A stretch of DNA of 64,000 nt. Origin: Marinobacterium rhizophilum DSM 18822. GTDB lineage: Bacteria; Pseudomonadota; Gammaproteobacteria; Pseudomonadales; Balneatricaceae. The stretch spans positions 124,001 through 188,000 of the forward strand of contig NZ_KB899091.1 in NCBI RefSeq assembly GCF_000378045.1, given 5' to 3'. Position numbers and translations under genes: made by a program. The notes under the pieces were generated by a model that had not been told where the DNA came from, did not search any database, and saw only the letters and a list, made by a program, of their open reading frames with translations. The first letter of the stretch is position 1; every line of letters starts with the position of its first letter. This document shows positions 35,082 through 45,164 of the stretch, one piece after another.

Positions 35082-36317
35082 ATGCAAAGTGACAACGGTT
35101 TCTTCGGCCGCTTCGGTGGCAGCTACATTCCCGAAATACTTCACGCCAGCCAGCGGGCGCTGCTCGAGGCCTGGCACGAAGCATCCGCCGACGCCGAGTT
35201 TATGGCCGAGGTGGACCGGGAACTGCAGCAGTACTCCGGCCGCCCGACACCGCTGACCCCCTGCCCCAACCTCACCCGCCTGCTGGGCGGCGCCCAGGTT
35301 TATCTCAAGCGCGAGGACCTGAACCACAGCGGTGCTCACAAGATGAACAACGTGATTGGCCAGGGACTGCTGGTCAAGCGCATGGGCAAAAAGCGCATCA
35401 TTGCCGAAACCGGCGCCGGCCAGCACGGCGTGGCCTCGGCATTGATTGCCGCCCGCCTGGGGCTGGAATGCACCATTTACATGGGCGCCAAGGACATCGA
35501 GCGCCAGTATCCCAACGTGTTCTGGATGAAACAGCTCGGCGCGACCGTGGTGCCGGTTACCAGCGGCGGGCAGACACTGCGCGATGCGCTGGACGAAGCC
35601 CTGCGCGACTGGTCCGCCGATCCCGCCGGCAGCCATTATCTGATTGGCACGGCCTGTGGCTGCGCCCCCTATCCCGAGATGGTCGCCGAGTTTCAGTCGG
35701 TCATTGGCCGCGAAGTACGCGCCCAGAGCCTGCAGCAGTTCGGCGCCCTGCCTGATCGTATCTACGCCTGTGTTGGCGGCGGCAGCAATGCTGCGGGCAT
35801 CATGCTGCCCTTTATCGACGACGCCTCGGTCGAACTGGTAGGCGTTGAAGCCGGCGGGCGCGGCCCCGCACCAGGCGATCATTCCATTCGGCTGTCCGAC
35901 AATCTCGGCAGCCCGGGCATCGCCCAGGGGTTTTCGACCATGTTCCTGCAGGATGACCAGGGCCAGCTGATGGATACACACTCCATTGCCGCTGGGCTCG
36001 ACTACGTTGGCGTGTCGCCGATTCTGGCCCACCTGGGCGAAACGGGCCGGATACGCATGACAGCGGCAAACGATGATGAGGTCATGCAGGCGTTCCAGAC
36101 CCTGCTGCGTGCCGAGGGCATTATTCCGGCGCTTGAATCCGCCCATGCCGTGGCAGGCGCCCTGCGGGAAATCCCGACGTTGTCGCCGGACAAGAAGGTC
36201 GTAATCAATATTTCCGGGCGCGGTGACAAGGACATTTTCAATGTTGCCAGCGCAGTGCAAGACGCCGAATTCGGACCCTTTTTGCAGCGCTACCTGGCGC
36301 GGGAGTTACAGGCATGA
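35082..36317 (+). CDS. trpB: Tryptophan synthase beta chain
   Basis: 411 residues. PLP lysine Lys87 in LNHSGAHKMNN, catalytic Glu in AETGAGQHG, phosphate cup CVGGGSNAAG and SAGLDYVG-like AAGLDYVGVSP. Converts indole and serine to tryptophan. The sequence is a full-length TrpB1-type chain but somewhat divergent at the ends. AAGG seven bases upstream. The pair with trpA is not accompanied by trpF, truA or accD as in the usual gammaproteobacterial neighbourhood, and is behind a TetR rather than a TrpI/TrpR-type gene, so it may be an accessory copy. Confidence 0.92.
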   Translation: MQSDNGFFGRFGGSYIPEILHASQRALLEAWHEASADAEFMAEVDRELQQYSGRPTPLTPCPNLTRLLGGAQVYLKREDLNHSGAHKMNNVIGQGLLVKRMGKKRIIAETGAGQHGVASALIAARLGLECTIYMGAKDIERQYPNVFWMKQLGATVVPVTSGGQTLRDALDEALRDWSADPAGSHYLIGTACGCAPYPEMVAEFQSVIGREVRAQSLQQFGALPDRIYACVGGGSNAAGIMLPFIDDASVELVGVEAGGRGPAPGDHSIRLSDNLGSPGIAQGFSTMFLQDDQGQLMDTHSIAAGLDYVGVSPILAHLGETGRIRMTAANDDEVMQAFQTLLRAEGIIPALESAHAVAGALREIPTLSPDKKVVINISGRGDKDIFNVASAVQDAEFGPFLQRYLARELQA

Positions 36318-37141
36318 GCAGCCTTCAGACGTTTATCCATCAGCAGCGCAGGGACAAGTCCATCCTGCTGATGACCCATGTGGTCTACGGCTACCCGAGT
36401 ATCGATGAGAGCCTTGCGCTGATGCGTGACCTGCTCAGCGACGGCGTCGAGTTACTGGAAGTCCAGTTTCCGTTCACGGACCCCTCCGCCGACGGGCCCT
36501 CGATCCTGCATGCCTGCCACCAGGCGCTACAACAGCGCCCGACCCTGGCGCGCTGCCTGGAGGATATTGCGCAGCTGGCCCGTGACTTCCCTGCCAGCCG
36601 CATTCTGTTGATGAGCTATCTCAATCCGCTGTATCGCTATGGACTGGATCGCCTGCCCCACGCCGCATCAAAGGCAGGCATTGCGGGCTTTATCGTCCCG
36701 GACCTGCCGCTGGAGCTGGCGGATGACTTTCGACACAGCTGCCGTGAAGCGCAGATCGAGCCGATCTGGATGCTGACACCGGAAACCCCACCCGCCCGAA
36801 TGCAGCAGATCTGCGCCGCCGCCAGCGGCATGCTCTACTGCGTGAGTCGGCGCGGCGTGACCGGTGGCAACAGCACCGACGACATCCATGCAGGTACGGG
36901 CATCGACAGCACGAACCATGACGGCAGTCGGCAGGCGCTAGCGCTTGAAGACTACCTGGCCACAATCCGCGTCGAAACAGCGCTGCCTTTAGCCGTCGGC
37001 TTTGGCATCAGAACCGCCCCACAGGTGCAGGCCTTGCACGGCCAGGCCGATATCGCCGTGATCGGCTCGGGCCTGCTGGATGCCTTTAACCTGGGTGGGC
37101 GTAACGCCGCACTGGAACTGGTGCGTTCATTACGCAGCTGA
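36314..37141 (+). CDS. trpA: Tryptophan synthase alpha chain, divergent
   Basis: 275 residues, overlapping the trpB stop by 4 bases (ATGA). Catalytic Glu49 and Asp60 are kept, but the usual ELGVPFSDPLADGP reads LEVQFPFTDPSADGP, and the region after RRGVTG carries a longer insert (NSTDDIHAGTGIDSTNHDGS). AVGFGIRTAPQV and VIGSGLLDAF form the phosphate site. It should cleave indole-glycerol phosphate, yet the deviations around the active-site strand and loop 6 leave room for an altered substrate or regulation. Confidence 0.85.
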   Translation: MSSLQTFIHQQRRDKSILLMTHVVYGYPSIDESLALMRDLLSDGVELLEVQFPFTDPSADGPSILHACHQALQQRPTLARCLEDIAQLARDFPASRILLMSYLNPLYRYGLDRLPHAASKAGIAGFIVPDLPLELADDFRHSCREAQIEPIWMLTPETPPARMQQICAAASGMLYCVSRRGVTGGNSTDDIHAGTGIDSTNHDGSRQALALEDYLATIRVETALPLAVGFGIRTAPQVQALHGQADIAVIGSGLLDAFNLGGRNAALELVRSLRS

Positions 37142-37214
37142 GCGATGGCCTGGCAGGCTCAGGTCAATGAGATTGGTGCGCTGCGAAGACCCACAGCGGC
37201 GAGCAGTCGATCAG

Positions 37215-38156
37215 CTAAAGCTCGATCGCGCATACCCGGTCGCGACCGGTATCTTTTGCTCGATACAGCTGCTGATCGGCGGCCTCCAGTAGCATCTCTG
37301 CAGACGTGCTGGCGTGTGGTACCAGCGTAACCAGACCAACGCTAATGGAAACAAAGGGGCCGACCTGGGAGTCCGCATGCTCTATTTCCAGTGCCTTGAC
37401 TTGCTCGCGCATGCTCGCGCCACGGTTAGCTGCGCCCTTGGCGTCCGTGTTTGGCAAAATGCAGGCGAACTCCTCGCCCCCGTAACGGGCGACCAGGTCG
37501 TCGGGACGACGCAGTGCCAGCTTCAGTGTTTTAGCCACCGCAACCAGGCAGCTGTCGCCCGCCTGGTGACCATAGCGGTCGTTGAACTGCTTGAAGCAGT
37601 CCAGATCAAGCAACACTAACGACAGTGGCGCACCATCGCGCAGGCAGCGGCGCCAACTGTTCGTCAGTGCGTTATCGAAATTGCGCCGGTTGGCAACGGC
37701 GGTGAGGCCGTCGATCATTGCCATCGACCGTAGCAGGTCGTTCTGCAACTTCAACGCCAGATGCGTACGTACACGCGCCAGCACAGTGACCGGGTTCACC
37801 GGCTTGCTGATAAAGTCCACTGCACCGATTTCAAAGCCCAGCGCCTCCTCGCTATCTTCTGCCTGCGAGGTCACGAAAATGACCGGAATGTCCTTTGTGT
37901 CCGGATCGGCCTTGAGCTGCCGGCACACTTCATGGCCGCTGATATCCGGCATGACCACGTCGAGAAGGACAATATCGGGGCGCTGACTGCGACAAACAGC
38001 GATCGCCTGTTCGCCGTTCGTGGCCATCAACACCTCGAATTTACCGCGAAAAACGCCATGCAGAACGCGGATATTGACCGGCTGATCATCCACAATCAAG
38101 ATGCGCAGCGGGCCAACCAGGTGCGGAAAGGCGCTCAGCAGTTGGTCTAGATTCAT
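37215..38156 (-). CDS. Response regulator diguanylate cyclase (REC-GGDEF)
   Basis: 313 residues. Receiver domain with acidic pocket IVDDQPVN, Asp66 in IVLLDVVMPDISG and Lys in FISKPVNPV; then a GGDEF domain with LTAVANRRNFDNAL, LLDLDCFKQFNDRYGHQAGD and the intact signature RYGGEEF. The allosteric I-site RxxD is present as RPDD five residues before GGEEF. It should make cyclic-di-GMP with product inhibition. Its start overlaps the stop of the large hybrid kinase gene (ATGA), so the kinase probably phosphorylates it. Confidence 0.92.
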   Translation of the reverse strand: MNLDQLLSAFPHLVGPLRILIVDDQPVNIRVLHGVFRGKFEVLMATNGEQAIAVCRSQRPDIVLLDVVMPDISGHEVCRQLKADPDTKDIPVIFVTSQAEDSEEALGFEIGAVDFISKPVNPVTVLARVRTHLALKLQNDLLRSMAMIDGLTAVANRRNFDNALTNSWRRCLRDGAPLSLVLLDLDCFKQFNDRYGHQAGDSCLVAVAKTLKLALRRPDDLVARYGGEEFACILPNTDAKGAANRGASMREQVKALEIEHADSQVGPFVSISVGLVTLVPHASTSAEMLLEAADQQLYRAKDTGRDRVCAIEL

Positions 38157-41100
38157 GCACTCTCCAGTAATTCGCGAACAATCCTGCTCGCCTCAGCAAA
38201 ATTCAGATTCTGAACCTCGGTAGCCAGCATTTGCAGTTGCTGCGCACAGTCCTCTGCAGCGCCATCAGGCAGGCTTTCGACCACCTCGAGCGCTTCCAGG
38301 TTGCCGCTTTCCAGTAACGCCAACAAGGCTGCGAAGCGATCGCGTTGTACAGAGGGCATCTTTGCAGGCGCCGCCTCGAGTACAGGCTCCTGTGCCACCT
38401 CCTGTGCCACCACAGCGGCCAGCAATGCGGTTCTGCTGTCGTCCAGCAGCGTCTTCAGCTCTGCCACGGCCGTTGCATCAAGCCGGCGCAGCGCCTGATC
38501 CGCTTCCGGCCCCTTGAGAGACGCCTCGAGCTCTCCCATGCGGGATGCAAAAGCCGATGCGCCCAGGGTACCGGCCACCCCCTTAAAAGTGTGCAACAGC
38601 CGCGCCACAGATGCAGTATTCCGATCCCGCAGATGACCTTCCAGCTCTGCAAAAAGTTCCTTTGCGTTAGCCTCAAAACTTAGCAGCATGCTACGCAGCA
38701 GGCCGACATCACCACCGAAGCGACTCAAAACGGCCTCTGGGCTTTCAACCCGTCCGCCCGGGCGGGCGGGCACCACTTCAGCCCGGTCACCTGTGGCATC
38801 CCCGTCACTGCCGGCTCGCTTGCTGTGCGACAGCAGCAACGCCACGAGATTATCAATATCCAGCGGTTTGCCAACATGGTCATTCATGCCCGCCGCAAGG
38901 CACGCGGCCTTGTCCGCCTGGGTAACATTAGCCGTCATCGCAAGGATTGGCAGGTCCCGGCATCGCTCATCCGCGCGAATGCGCCGCGTTGCTTCCAGGC
39001 CGTCAATATCAGGCATCTGCATGTCCATCAGCACAACATCGAACGCGGCCGGCGCCTCGAGCACCTTCTCAACGCCTTCCAGGCCGCCCTCGGCAAGCGT
39101 AACGGTGGCACCTTCTATGCTCAGCAACTGGGCTGCCACCTGCCGGTTGATGGCATTGTCCTCCACCACCAGCAGACACATGCCCTGCAGCCGGGTTTGT
39201 CGCTGCCGTCTTGGCGCCTGGCGGCGGGGTCGTGCCGGGCTGCCTGTACGCACCCGTTGAACAGCAGCGGCCAGCTGCTGTGCCGTGATGGGCTTGGTCA
39301 AAAAGTCGACGAAGGGCGCATCTGTCTGCTGCTGTGCTTGTGCCAGCTGTTCGCGGCCATAGCCTGTAATCATGATGATAGAGGGCGAATGTGCGCGCCC
39401 AAGCCCACGAATACGACGGGCGGCTTCCAGACCGTCGATGCCCGGCATCGCCCAGTCCATCAGCACCAGAGCGTAGTCGGCCCGCTCAATGTGCGCCACC
39501 GCATCCTCGCCGCTGCTGACACAAACCGCCTGCCAGCCGAGCGCCGTGACGGTACGACTGAGTATCTCGCTCGACACGGGGTTATCATCCGCGATGAGTA
39601 TTCTGAACGGCTCGGCCTCGCGGGCAGGCTCAACCTGGCGCGGCGATCCCGCATCGATTCCCAGGCGGATCTCAAACGAGAAGCAACTACCGACACCAGG
39701 TTCGCTGCGCACACACAGATCCCCTCCCATCATTCCAACCAGACGCTTGCTGATGACAAGTCCAAGCCCCGTACCCCCGAAACGCCGGGCCGTGGAGGCT
39801 TCCGCCTGGCTGAAACCATCAAAGATGTGCCCAAGATGATCTGCCGCAATGCCAATGCCGGTATCGGTGATAGCGACGCACAAACGCACGCCGGTTTCGT
39901 TCCGGTCCAGCTCACTGATGCGCACCACAACTTCGCCTTTTTCGGTAAACTTGATCGCATTGCCCGCCAGGTTGATAAACACCTGCAGCAGACGCAGGCG
40001 ATCACCAATCAAGTGTTCAGGCAGAGACGGGGCGAGATCAAACATCAGCTCCACCGGCTTGGCACCGAGATTATCCGAGAGTACGACTGCCAGCTCCTGC
40101 ATCATTCCTTCCAGCTCGAATGAGTGTGGTTCCAGGTGCAGCTTGCCAACCTCGATCTTGGAGTAGTCGAGAATGTCATTCAGCAGTCCCAGCAGAGAAC
40201 GGGCGGCCACATCCGCCTTGCTGATATAGTCAAACTGACGTTCGTTCAGGTCGGTATGTTGCACCAGCTGCAGCATCCCTAGCACCGCGTTCATCGGCGT
40301 ACGAATTTCATGACTCATATTGGCGAGAAAGGTCGACTTGGCGGCATTGGCCTGGTCGGCCTGTTGCTTGGCCTGGCGCAAACGGGCTTCAAGCTCCCGC
40401 TGCACCGTAATGTCCAGATTGATACCCGTGACCCGTTCGGGCTGCCCCAGGTCATCATATTCCACCTGTGCGCCCGCCTGGATATACCGTATCCGGCCAT
40501 CAGGCAACAGTATGCGGAAAATAGGGGCATAAGGACTGCCGCCATTCACGGCTGCAGCCAGGCAGGCAGCCGTCGCCTCGACGTCGTCTGGATGTACGCG
40601 GGAATACCAGTGCTTGTAGCAAAGCCCATTACCCTGCAACGAGCGCGGCTGCTCATACAGCTCGAACATCTTGTCGTTCCAGTCCAGCCCATCATCCGCG
40701 AGCGTCCAGGTCCAGATTCCCAGCTGGGCAACATCCGCCGCCATCAGCAGCTGATCGCGGGCTGTCGTCAGGGCGATATTGTGCTTGCGCTGCGCGGTGA
40801 TATCGTTGGCAATGGCGAGATAGCCGCTCAGCTGCCCTGCGTCGTCACGCATCGCCGTCATCACAAGCATGACCGGCACCAGCGCGCCATCCCTGCGCAC
40901 GAAGCTCCACTCCCGTGCTTCGGCGCCCTCCTGCTCAGGCTTGAGCGTGAAAATATCGAAGCCTTCCACCGGCCGGCCCAGCTCCCGCGCCAGATCCGCG
41001 CCGCGCGACTCCACTTCTTCAGGCTGATGAAAGCGCAACGAGGTGCAATGGCCGATGACCTCGTCGGCCCGGTAGCCGAGCATCCGCTCTGCTCCGGTAT

Positions 41101-42649
41101 TAAACAGGCGAATCAGGCCATCTTCGTCCGTTGCGATGATCGCCACCTCGGATGCGGCATCCAGAACATTGCCGAACAGTGTATTCAGCTGGGCAAGTTC
41201 AGAGGTACGCAGCATCACCTGAGCTTCGAGATTACTGTTCAGCTCAAGAATCCGCGCCTCGGCCTCCTTCTGGCTCGAGATGTCACGCACAGTCTCCGAC
41301 GCACCCACGACCCGTGCGGCACTATCACAAATGGGCGAGACGGTAAGCGATACATTTATCTGGCTTCCATCGTAACGCCGGCGAACAGTTTCAAAATGTG
41401 GAATGTGCTCGCCCCGGCCTACGCGCTCCAGCATATCGGCCTCCTCACCTTGCCGTCGTCCGGGCAGGACCAGCTCCATCAGTGTCCGCCCGATGGCGGC
41501 GCTGGCTGAATAACCAAAAATATCTTCAGCGCCACGGTTCCAACTCGTCACGACACCGTCAAGCGTCTTGCCAATAATGCCGTTGGCGGAACTTTCGACG
41601 ATGGCCGCCAGCCTCGCCTGCTCGGCGAGTACCTGGCGACGACTCTGGCGACTGGCACTGACGGAACCCACCAGCGAAGCCCCCAGCAGGCTGATCAGCC
41701 CTCCCAGCAGAAACAGCTGCAACGGCGGCACGTGCGGCTGGCGCGCGACGAACAGCGGGGAGACGCTGAAACGAGACTCCCAGCGCCGGCCATAAACCTC
41801 ATGGTAAGTGGTAAAGGTATGCAGCCTGGGAGCGTTATCGCCCCCCTGCGTAGTGAAGAACGTTTCTTCCTCACCGGGAACGGTGACGTCACGCAGCTCG
41901 AGGTGCACGGCTTTCGAATCCAGACCCAAATCGGTCAGTACCTCTTCCATCAGCAGGGGCGCATAGCTCCAGCCAAAAGCATTTTTTTCGCGCCCGGCTA
42001 TGGTCATCGGCGTGGGACCATCCCGGTAAATTGGCATCAGTATCAAGACCGATTGCAGCGGCTTACCGGTTGCCTGTACCAGCGTGATCGGTCCGGTCAG
42101 TTGAACCCGGCCCGTGCGTATGGCGGCCAAAGCCGCGTCCCGCCGGTTTTTCTCGGAGCCAATATCCAGGCCGACGGCCTGGATATTGCGCCTGACCGGC
42201 TCAATATACTGAATAACATAACGCTCCTCGTTGTGAGGATTCAGCTGGGAGATGTGGAAATCCGGCCAGCCATCGGCCCGTGCCCATTGCAAAAATGAGG
42301 CTTCGCTGGCAGGTGCCACCCTGCGGATGAAACCAAACCCGCGCGCGCCGGGAAACTCCCGCGCGAAATCACGTGTCAGGCTGTAGCGATGAAACAGCTC
42401 GCGACTGATCCCATGCTCGCCTGCCGTCAGGACGGCACCCCGCGCGCCACGTAACCCGTACTGGTAAAGCTTGATACGGGAGAGCACCGCACGACTGGCC
42501 TGCTCGGCCCCATCCTGCACGGCCTGGCCTATCCGCCGAGTGTTACTCTGATCAAGCTGCCATGTTGCCAGTGCGGTTATTGCCAAGCCCAGCAGGAGTG
42601 TCAGGTGCGACCATCTACCTTTCAAAGCCGAGTTGAGGTATAGCTGCAT
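38153..42649 (-). CDS. Hybrid sensor kinase: CHASE-PAS(x3)-HisKA-HATPase-REC-REC-Hpt
   Basis: 1498 residues, AAGGA eight bases before the ATG. Membrane segment near 15-30; CHASE domain near 75-250 (REFPGARGFGFIRRV, IQYIEPVRRNIQAVGLDIGS); second membrane segment near 308-330; three PAS domains (about 345-465, 490-620, 640-760); HisKA with His780 in ANMSHEIRTPMNAVLGM; HATPase with NLAGNAIKFTEKGEV and GTGLGLVISKRLVG; receiver 1 (LVLMDWAMPGIDG), receiver 2 (VVLMDMQMPDIDG) and Hpt with His1353 in LLHTFKGVAGTLG. A full BarA/TorS-like phosphorelay in one chain. The likely output is the coupled diguanylate cyclase next door. Confidence 0.92.
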   Translation of the reverse strand: MQLYLNSALKGRWSHLTLLLGLAITALATWQLDQSNTRRIGQAVQDGAEQASRAVLSRIKLYQYGLRGARGAVLTAGEHGISRELFHRYSLTRDFAREFPGARGFGFIRRVAPASEASFLQWARADGWPDFHISQLNPHNEERYVIQYIEPVRRNIQAVGLDIGSEKNRRDAALAAIRTGRVQLTGPITLVQATGKPLQSVLILMPIYRDGPTPMTIAGREKNAFGWSYAPLLMEEVLTDLGLDSKAVHLELRDVTVPGEEETFFTTQGGDNAPRLHTFTTYHEVYGRRWESRFSVSPLFVARQPHVPPLQLFLLGGLISLLGASLVGSVSASRQSRRQVLAEQARLAAIVESSANGIIGKTLDGVVTSWNRGAEDIFGYSASAAIGRTLMELVLPGRRQGEEADMLERVGRGEHIPHFETVRRRYDGSQINVSLTVSPICDSAARVVGASETVRDISSQKEAEARILELNSNLEAQVMLRTSELAQLNTLFGNVLDAASEVAIIATDEDGLIRLFNTGAERMLGYRADEVIGHCTSLRFHQPEEVESRGADLARELGRPVEGFDIFTLKPEQEGAEAREWSFVRRDGALVPVMLVMTAMRDDAGQLSGYLAIANDITAQRKHNIALTTARDQLLMAADVAQLGIWTWTLADDGLDWNDKMFELYEQPRSLQGNGLCYKHWYSRVHPDDVEATAACLAAAVNGGSPYAPIFRILLPDGRIRYIQAGAQVEYDDLGQPERVTGINLDITVQRELEARLRQAKQQADQANAAKSTFLANMSHEIRTPMNAVLGMLQLVQHTDLNERQFDYISKADVAARSLLGLLNDILDYSKIEVGKLHLEPHSFELEGMMQELAVVLSDNLGAKPVELMFDLAPSLPEHLIGDRLRLLQVFINLAGNAIKFTEKGEVVVRISELDRNETGVRLCVAITDTGIGIAADHLGHIFDGFSQAEASTARRFGGTGLGLVISKRLVGMMGGDLCVRSEPGVGSCFSFEIRLGIDAGSPRQVEPAREAEPFRILIADDNPVSSEILSRTVTALGWQAVCVSSGEDAVAHIERADYALVLMDWAMPGIDGLEAARRIRGLGRAHSPSIIMITGYGREQLAQAQQQTDAPFVDFLTKPITAQQLAAAVQRVRTGSPARPRRQAPRRQRQTRLQGMCLLVVEDNAINRQVAAQLLSIEGATVTLAEGGLEGVEKVLEAPAAFDVVLMDMQMPDIDGLEATRRIRADERCRDLPILAMTANVTQADKAACLAAGMNDHVGKPLDIDNLVALLLSHSKRAGSDGDATGDRAEVVPARPGGRVESPEAVLSRFGGDVGLLRSMLLSFEANAKELFAELEGHLRDRNTASVARLLHTFKGVAGTLGASAFASRMGELEASLKGPEADQALRRLDATAVAELKTLLDDSRTALLAAVVAQEVAQEPVLEAAPAKMPSVQRDRFAALLALLESGNLEALEVVESLPDGAAEDCAQQLQMLATEVQNLNFAEASRIVRELLESA

Positions 42650-43126
42650 TCACCGATTCCTTTCGAAACAGATGCCACAAGATGGGTAGCCGGTGAGCAC
42701 GATCGAACACTGCGGCCCAGCCAGGGTGGCACCCCGCTACTTTAAGGCATAAGCGAACATAGCAACAGGGCTGCACCAACGGGAACGAAGATGAGAATGC
42801 AAGCGTTGTCCTGCGCCATGTACCGACACTGCTTTATAACGTAAAGCCAGGCAGGGTGGTAAATGATTCAGCCACGGAAACCTGCAAAATTAATCCAGCT
42901 TTATTTTCATTTTTCATTTGCAGTTCAGTTAACGCGCATAAGGTTGATTCCAGGGTTAACACCCGGATCGCGTAAAAACACTTAAACGCGCCTGTTATTA
43001 AGTGCACCCCGGTGCTTTAAAAGGCGTTAATTGAGAATGCTCCTTAAATACCGGCGGCATCAGGATACTGATAGCGCAAACGTATTTGGGCATTCAGACA
43101 CGATTATAAACACAAGGATATTTACC
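42650..43126. other. 477-base intergenic region with inverted repeat before the bufferin operon
   Basis: Between the hybrid kinase gene (minus) and the bufferin precursor gene (plus). It contains an inverted repeat CACTTAA / TTAAGTG with a 12-base spacer at 42979-43004, directly followed by GCACC/GGTGC at 43004-43015. Either could be a regulator site for the operon. Nothing else is evident. Confidence 0.4.
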
Positions 43127-43456
43127 ATGAATAAGCCCTCGACTGCCGCAGCGCTGGCGTTTGCATTAGGTACATCGCTGGCACTCGCCACCGCATCGGC
43201 CCAGGCCGGCGAGATGAAAGACACGATGAAAGACGCCAAGGATATGGAGAGCATGGAAAAATGCTTCGGTGTTGCGCTAAAAGGTAAAAATGATTGCAAG
43301 GCCGGGGCGGGCACCTCCTGTGCGGGTACCTCCAAGATCGATTACCAGGGTAATGCCTGGTCCCTGGTTCCGGAAGGCACCTGCGCCGAAACTGCCTCGC
43401 CGACATCGCCAACCGGCTTTGGCCAGCTCGAAGCATTCGAAGAAATATCATCCTGA
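43127..43456 (+). CDS. bufA1: BufA1-type bufferin precursor (DUF2282)
   Basis: 109 residues from the ATG at 43127 (AAGGA nine bases upstream; the longer frame has no site). A signal peptide ends near AQA (residue 27), then a core with four cysteines: Cys46 ([14 protein letters not shown]), Cys57, Cys65 ([10 protein letters not shown]) and Cys86 (VPEGTC). This is the DUF2282/BufA1 pattern; in Caulobacter the MNIO enzyme converts core cysteines into thiooxazole-type heterocycles and the exported peptide binds copper. It heads a four-gene operon with the matching enzyme and partner. Confidence 0.85.
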   Translation: MNKPSTAAALAFALGTSLALATASAQAGEMKDTMKDAKDMESMEKCFGVALKGKNDCKAGAGTSCAGTSKIDYQGNAWSLVPEGTCAETASPTSPTGFGQLEAFEEISS

Positions 43457-43479
43457 GGCAATGTCCAGGAGCGCCCCCG

Positions 43480-44397
43480 ATGAAGACTTCTATCACCTCC
43501 GAGTCCTTGTCCTGCGGCGCTCCCGCCCAGGCAGCCCAGGCAGCCCTTGCCGAACTGCCGGTTCGCGCCGGCGCCAGCCTCAAACCCGACCATTTTCAAT
43601 ACATTCTGAATCATCTGCCCGATATCGGCTTTTTTGAGATTCATGCCGAAAACTACCTGGTCGACGGCGGTCCTTTTCACCATTATCTGACACGCATCCG
43701 TGAACGGTATGCCTTGTCCATTCATGGCGTCGGACTCTCGATTGGTGGTGAAAGCCCACTGGATCTGCAGCACCTCGATCGCCTCGCTGATTTAATCGAC
43801 CGCTACGCACCGGCTGTTTTTTCCGAACACCTCGCCTGGTCCGGTCATGCGGGTTTCTTTCTCAACGATCTATTGCCGCTGCCCTATCACCGCGCAACGC
43901 TGCAACGGGTCTGCGATCATGTCGATCAGGTCCAGAACCGGCTGAAACGACGCCTGTTGCTGGAAAATCCGGCGACCTATGTGGAGTTCTCCAGCTCCAA
44001 TATCACTGAAACTGACTTTATCATCGAGATACTGCAACGCACCGGTTGCGGCCTGTTGCTGGACATCAACAATGTGTACGTTTCCTCGACCAACCACATC
44101 CGCGATCCGCGCGCCTACATCGACGCCCTGCCACCGGGCACCGTCGGCCAGATCCATCTGGCCGGCTTCAGCCAGGAGCAGGACGGTGCCGGCGCACCAC
44201 TGCTGATCGACAGTCACGACGCCCCGGTGGCCGCTGCCGTCTGGGACCTTTATGACTATGCCCTGTGCCGGTTTGGCCCGGTACCGACGCTGATTGAGCG
44301 CGATGGCAATATTCCGCCTTTTGAAGTGCTACAGGCCGAAGTCCGCCTGGCCGACGAACGGCTTAACAGCGACGCGTTGCGAGGGCGACGGTCATGA
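43480..44397 (+). CDS. bufB: BufB-type MNIO maturase (DUF692)
   Basis: 305 residues; AGGAG nine bases before the ATG. DUF692 multinuclear non-heme iron oxygenase: [86 protein letters not shown] and LIERDGNIP. His, Glu and Asp residues in these motifs bind the irons. It should modify cysteines of the precursor encoded just upstream. Translation overlaps the next gene by 4 bases. Confidence 0.9.
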   Translation: MKTSITSESLSCGAPAQAAQAALAELPVRAGASLKPDHFQYILNHLPDIGFFEIHAENYLVDGGPFHHYLTRIRERYALSIHGVGLSIGGESPLDLQHLDRLADLIDRYAPAVFSEHLAWSGHAGFFLNDLLPLPYHRATLQRVCDHVDQVQNRLKRRLLLENPATYVEFSSSNITETDFIIEILQRTGCGLLLDINNVYVSSTNHIRDPRAYIDALPPGTVGQIHLAGFSQEQDGAGAPLLIDSHDAPVAAAVWDLYDYALCRFGPVPTLIERDGNIPPFEVLQAEVRLADERLNSDALRGRRS

Positions 44398-45164
44398 GCG
44401 AGCAGGACGATTTTGTTACTGCGCTGCTCGATCCCGAAGCCCCACTGCCGCGGGATCTCGCCACCTGGAATGGCTCGGATCCTGCGACACGTTTTGCCGT
44501 CTACCGCAACAACGTGACCGTATCGCTGATCGATGCGCTGGCGGATACCTATCCCGTGACCCAGACGCTTGTTGGCGAGCGATTCTTCCGCGCCATGGCG
44601 CGTCTTTTCGTCCAGAAAACGCTGCCGCAATCCCCCGTAATGAGCCGTTACGGCGCTGCTTTTCCCGCCTTTATCGCGGACTTTGAACCCGCAGGTTCAG
44701 TACCCTACCTGGCGGATATGGCCCGTCTCGAGCAGCTGCGCACGCAGGCCTGTCACTGTGCGGATGCCGCCCCGCTGAGCACTGCACGCCTGACCCAGCT
44801 GCTGAGCGATACCCAGACACTGCCACAACAGCGTGTTGCCCTGCATCCATCTGCGCAGCTGATTCGCTCCGACTACGCCGTAGTGTCGCTCTGGGCTGCG
44901 CACCAGGATCTCGCCGAGCTGCACAGGGTGAATCCCTGCACGCCGGAACAGGCACTGATCGTGCGGCCCGGCCTCGACGTCGAGGTCATTCCTATTGACC
45001 CGGCCATGTATCGCTTTCTCGAGCAACTGCTCGGCGCCGCCTCCCTGGGCAGGGCGCTGGAAGATACCTGCCTCACCCATCCCGACTTCGATCTTGTCGC
45101 CGCCCTCGGCCTGTTGATACAGCGGGGCCTGATCGTCGACCTGCCATTGGAGACCACAACATGA
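44394..45164 (+). CDS. bufC: BufC-type partner protein (DUF2063)
   Basis: 256 residues. N-terminal DUF2063 domain ([48 protein letters not shown]) and a C-terminal winged-helix-like part. In bufferin systems BufC recruits the precursor to the MNIO enzyme. Overlaps its neighbours on both sides by 4 bases (ATGA), indicating tight co-translation. Confidence 0.88.
   Translation: MSEQDDFVTALLDPEAPLPRDLATWNGSDPATRFAVYRNNVTVSLIDALADTYPVTQTLVGERFFRAMARLFVQKTLPQSPVMSRYGAAFPAFIADFEPAGSVPYLADMARLEQLRTQACHCADAAPLSTARLTQLLSDTQTLPQQRVALHPSAQLIRSDYAVVSLWAAHQDLAELHRVNPCTPEQALIVRPGLDVEVIPIDPAMYRFLEQLLGAASLGRALEDTCLTHPDFDLVAALGLLIQRGLIVDLPLETTT

Noticed and set aside
35070-36260. 396-codon minus frame opposite trpB
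   Set aside because: Antisense shadow; trpB has the PLP lysine motif and a ribosome site.
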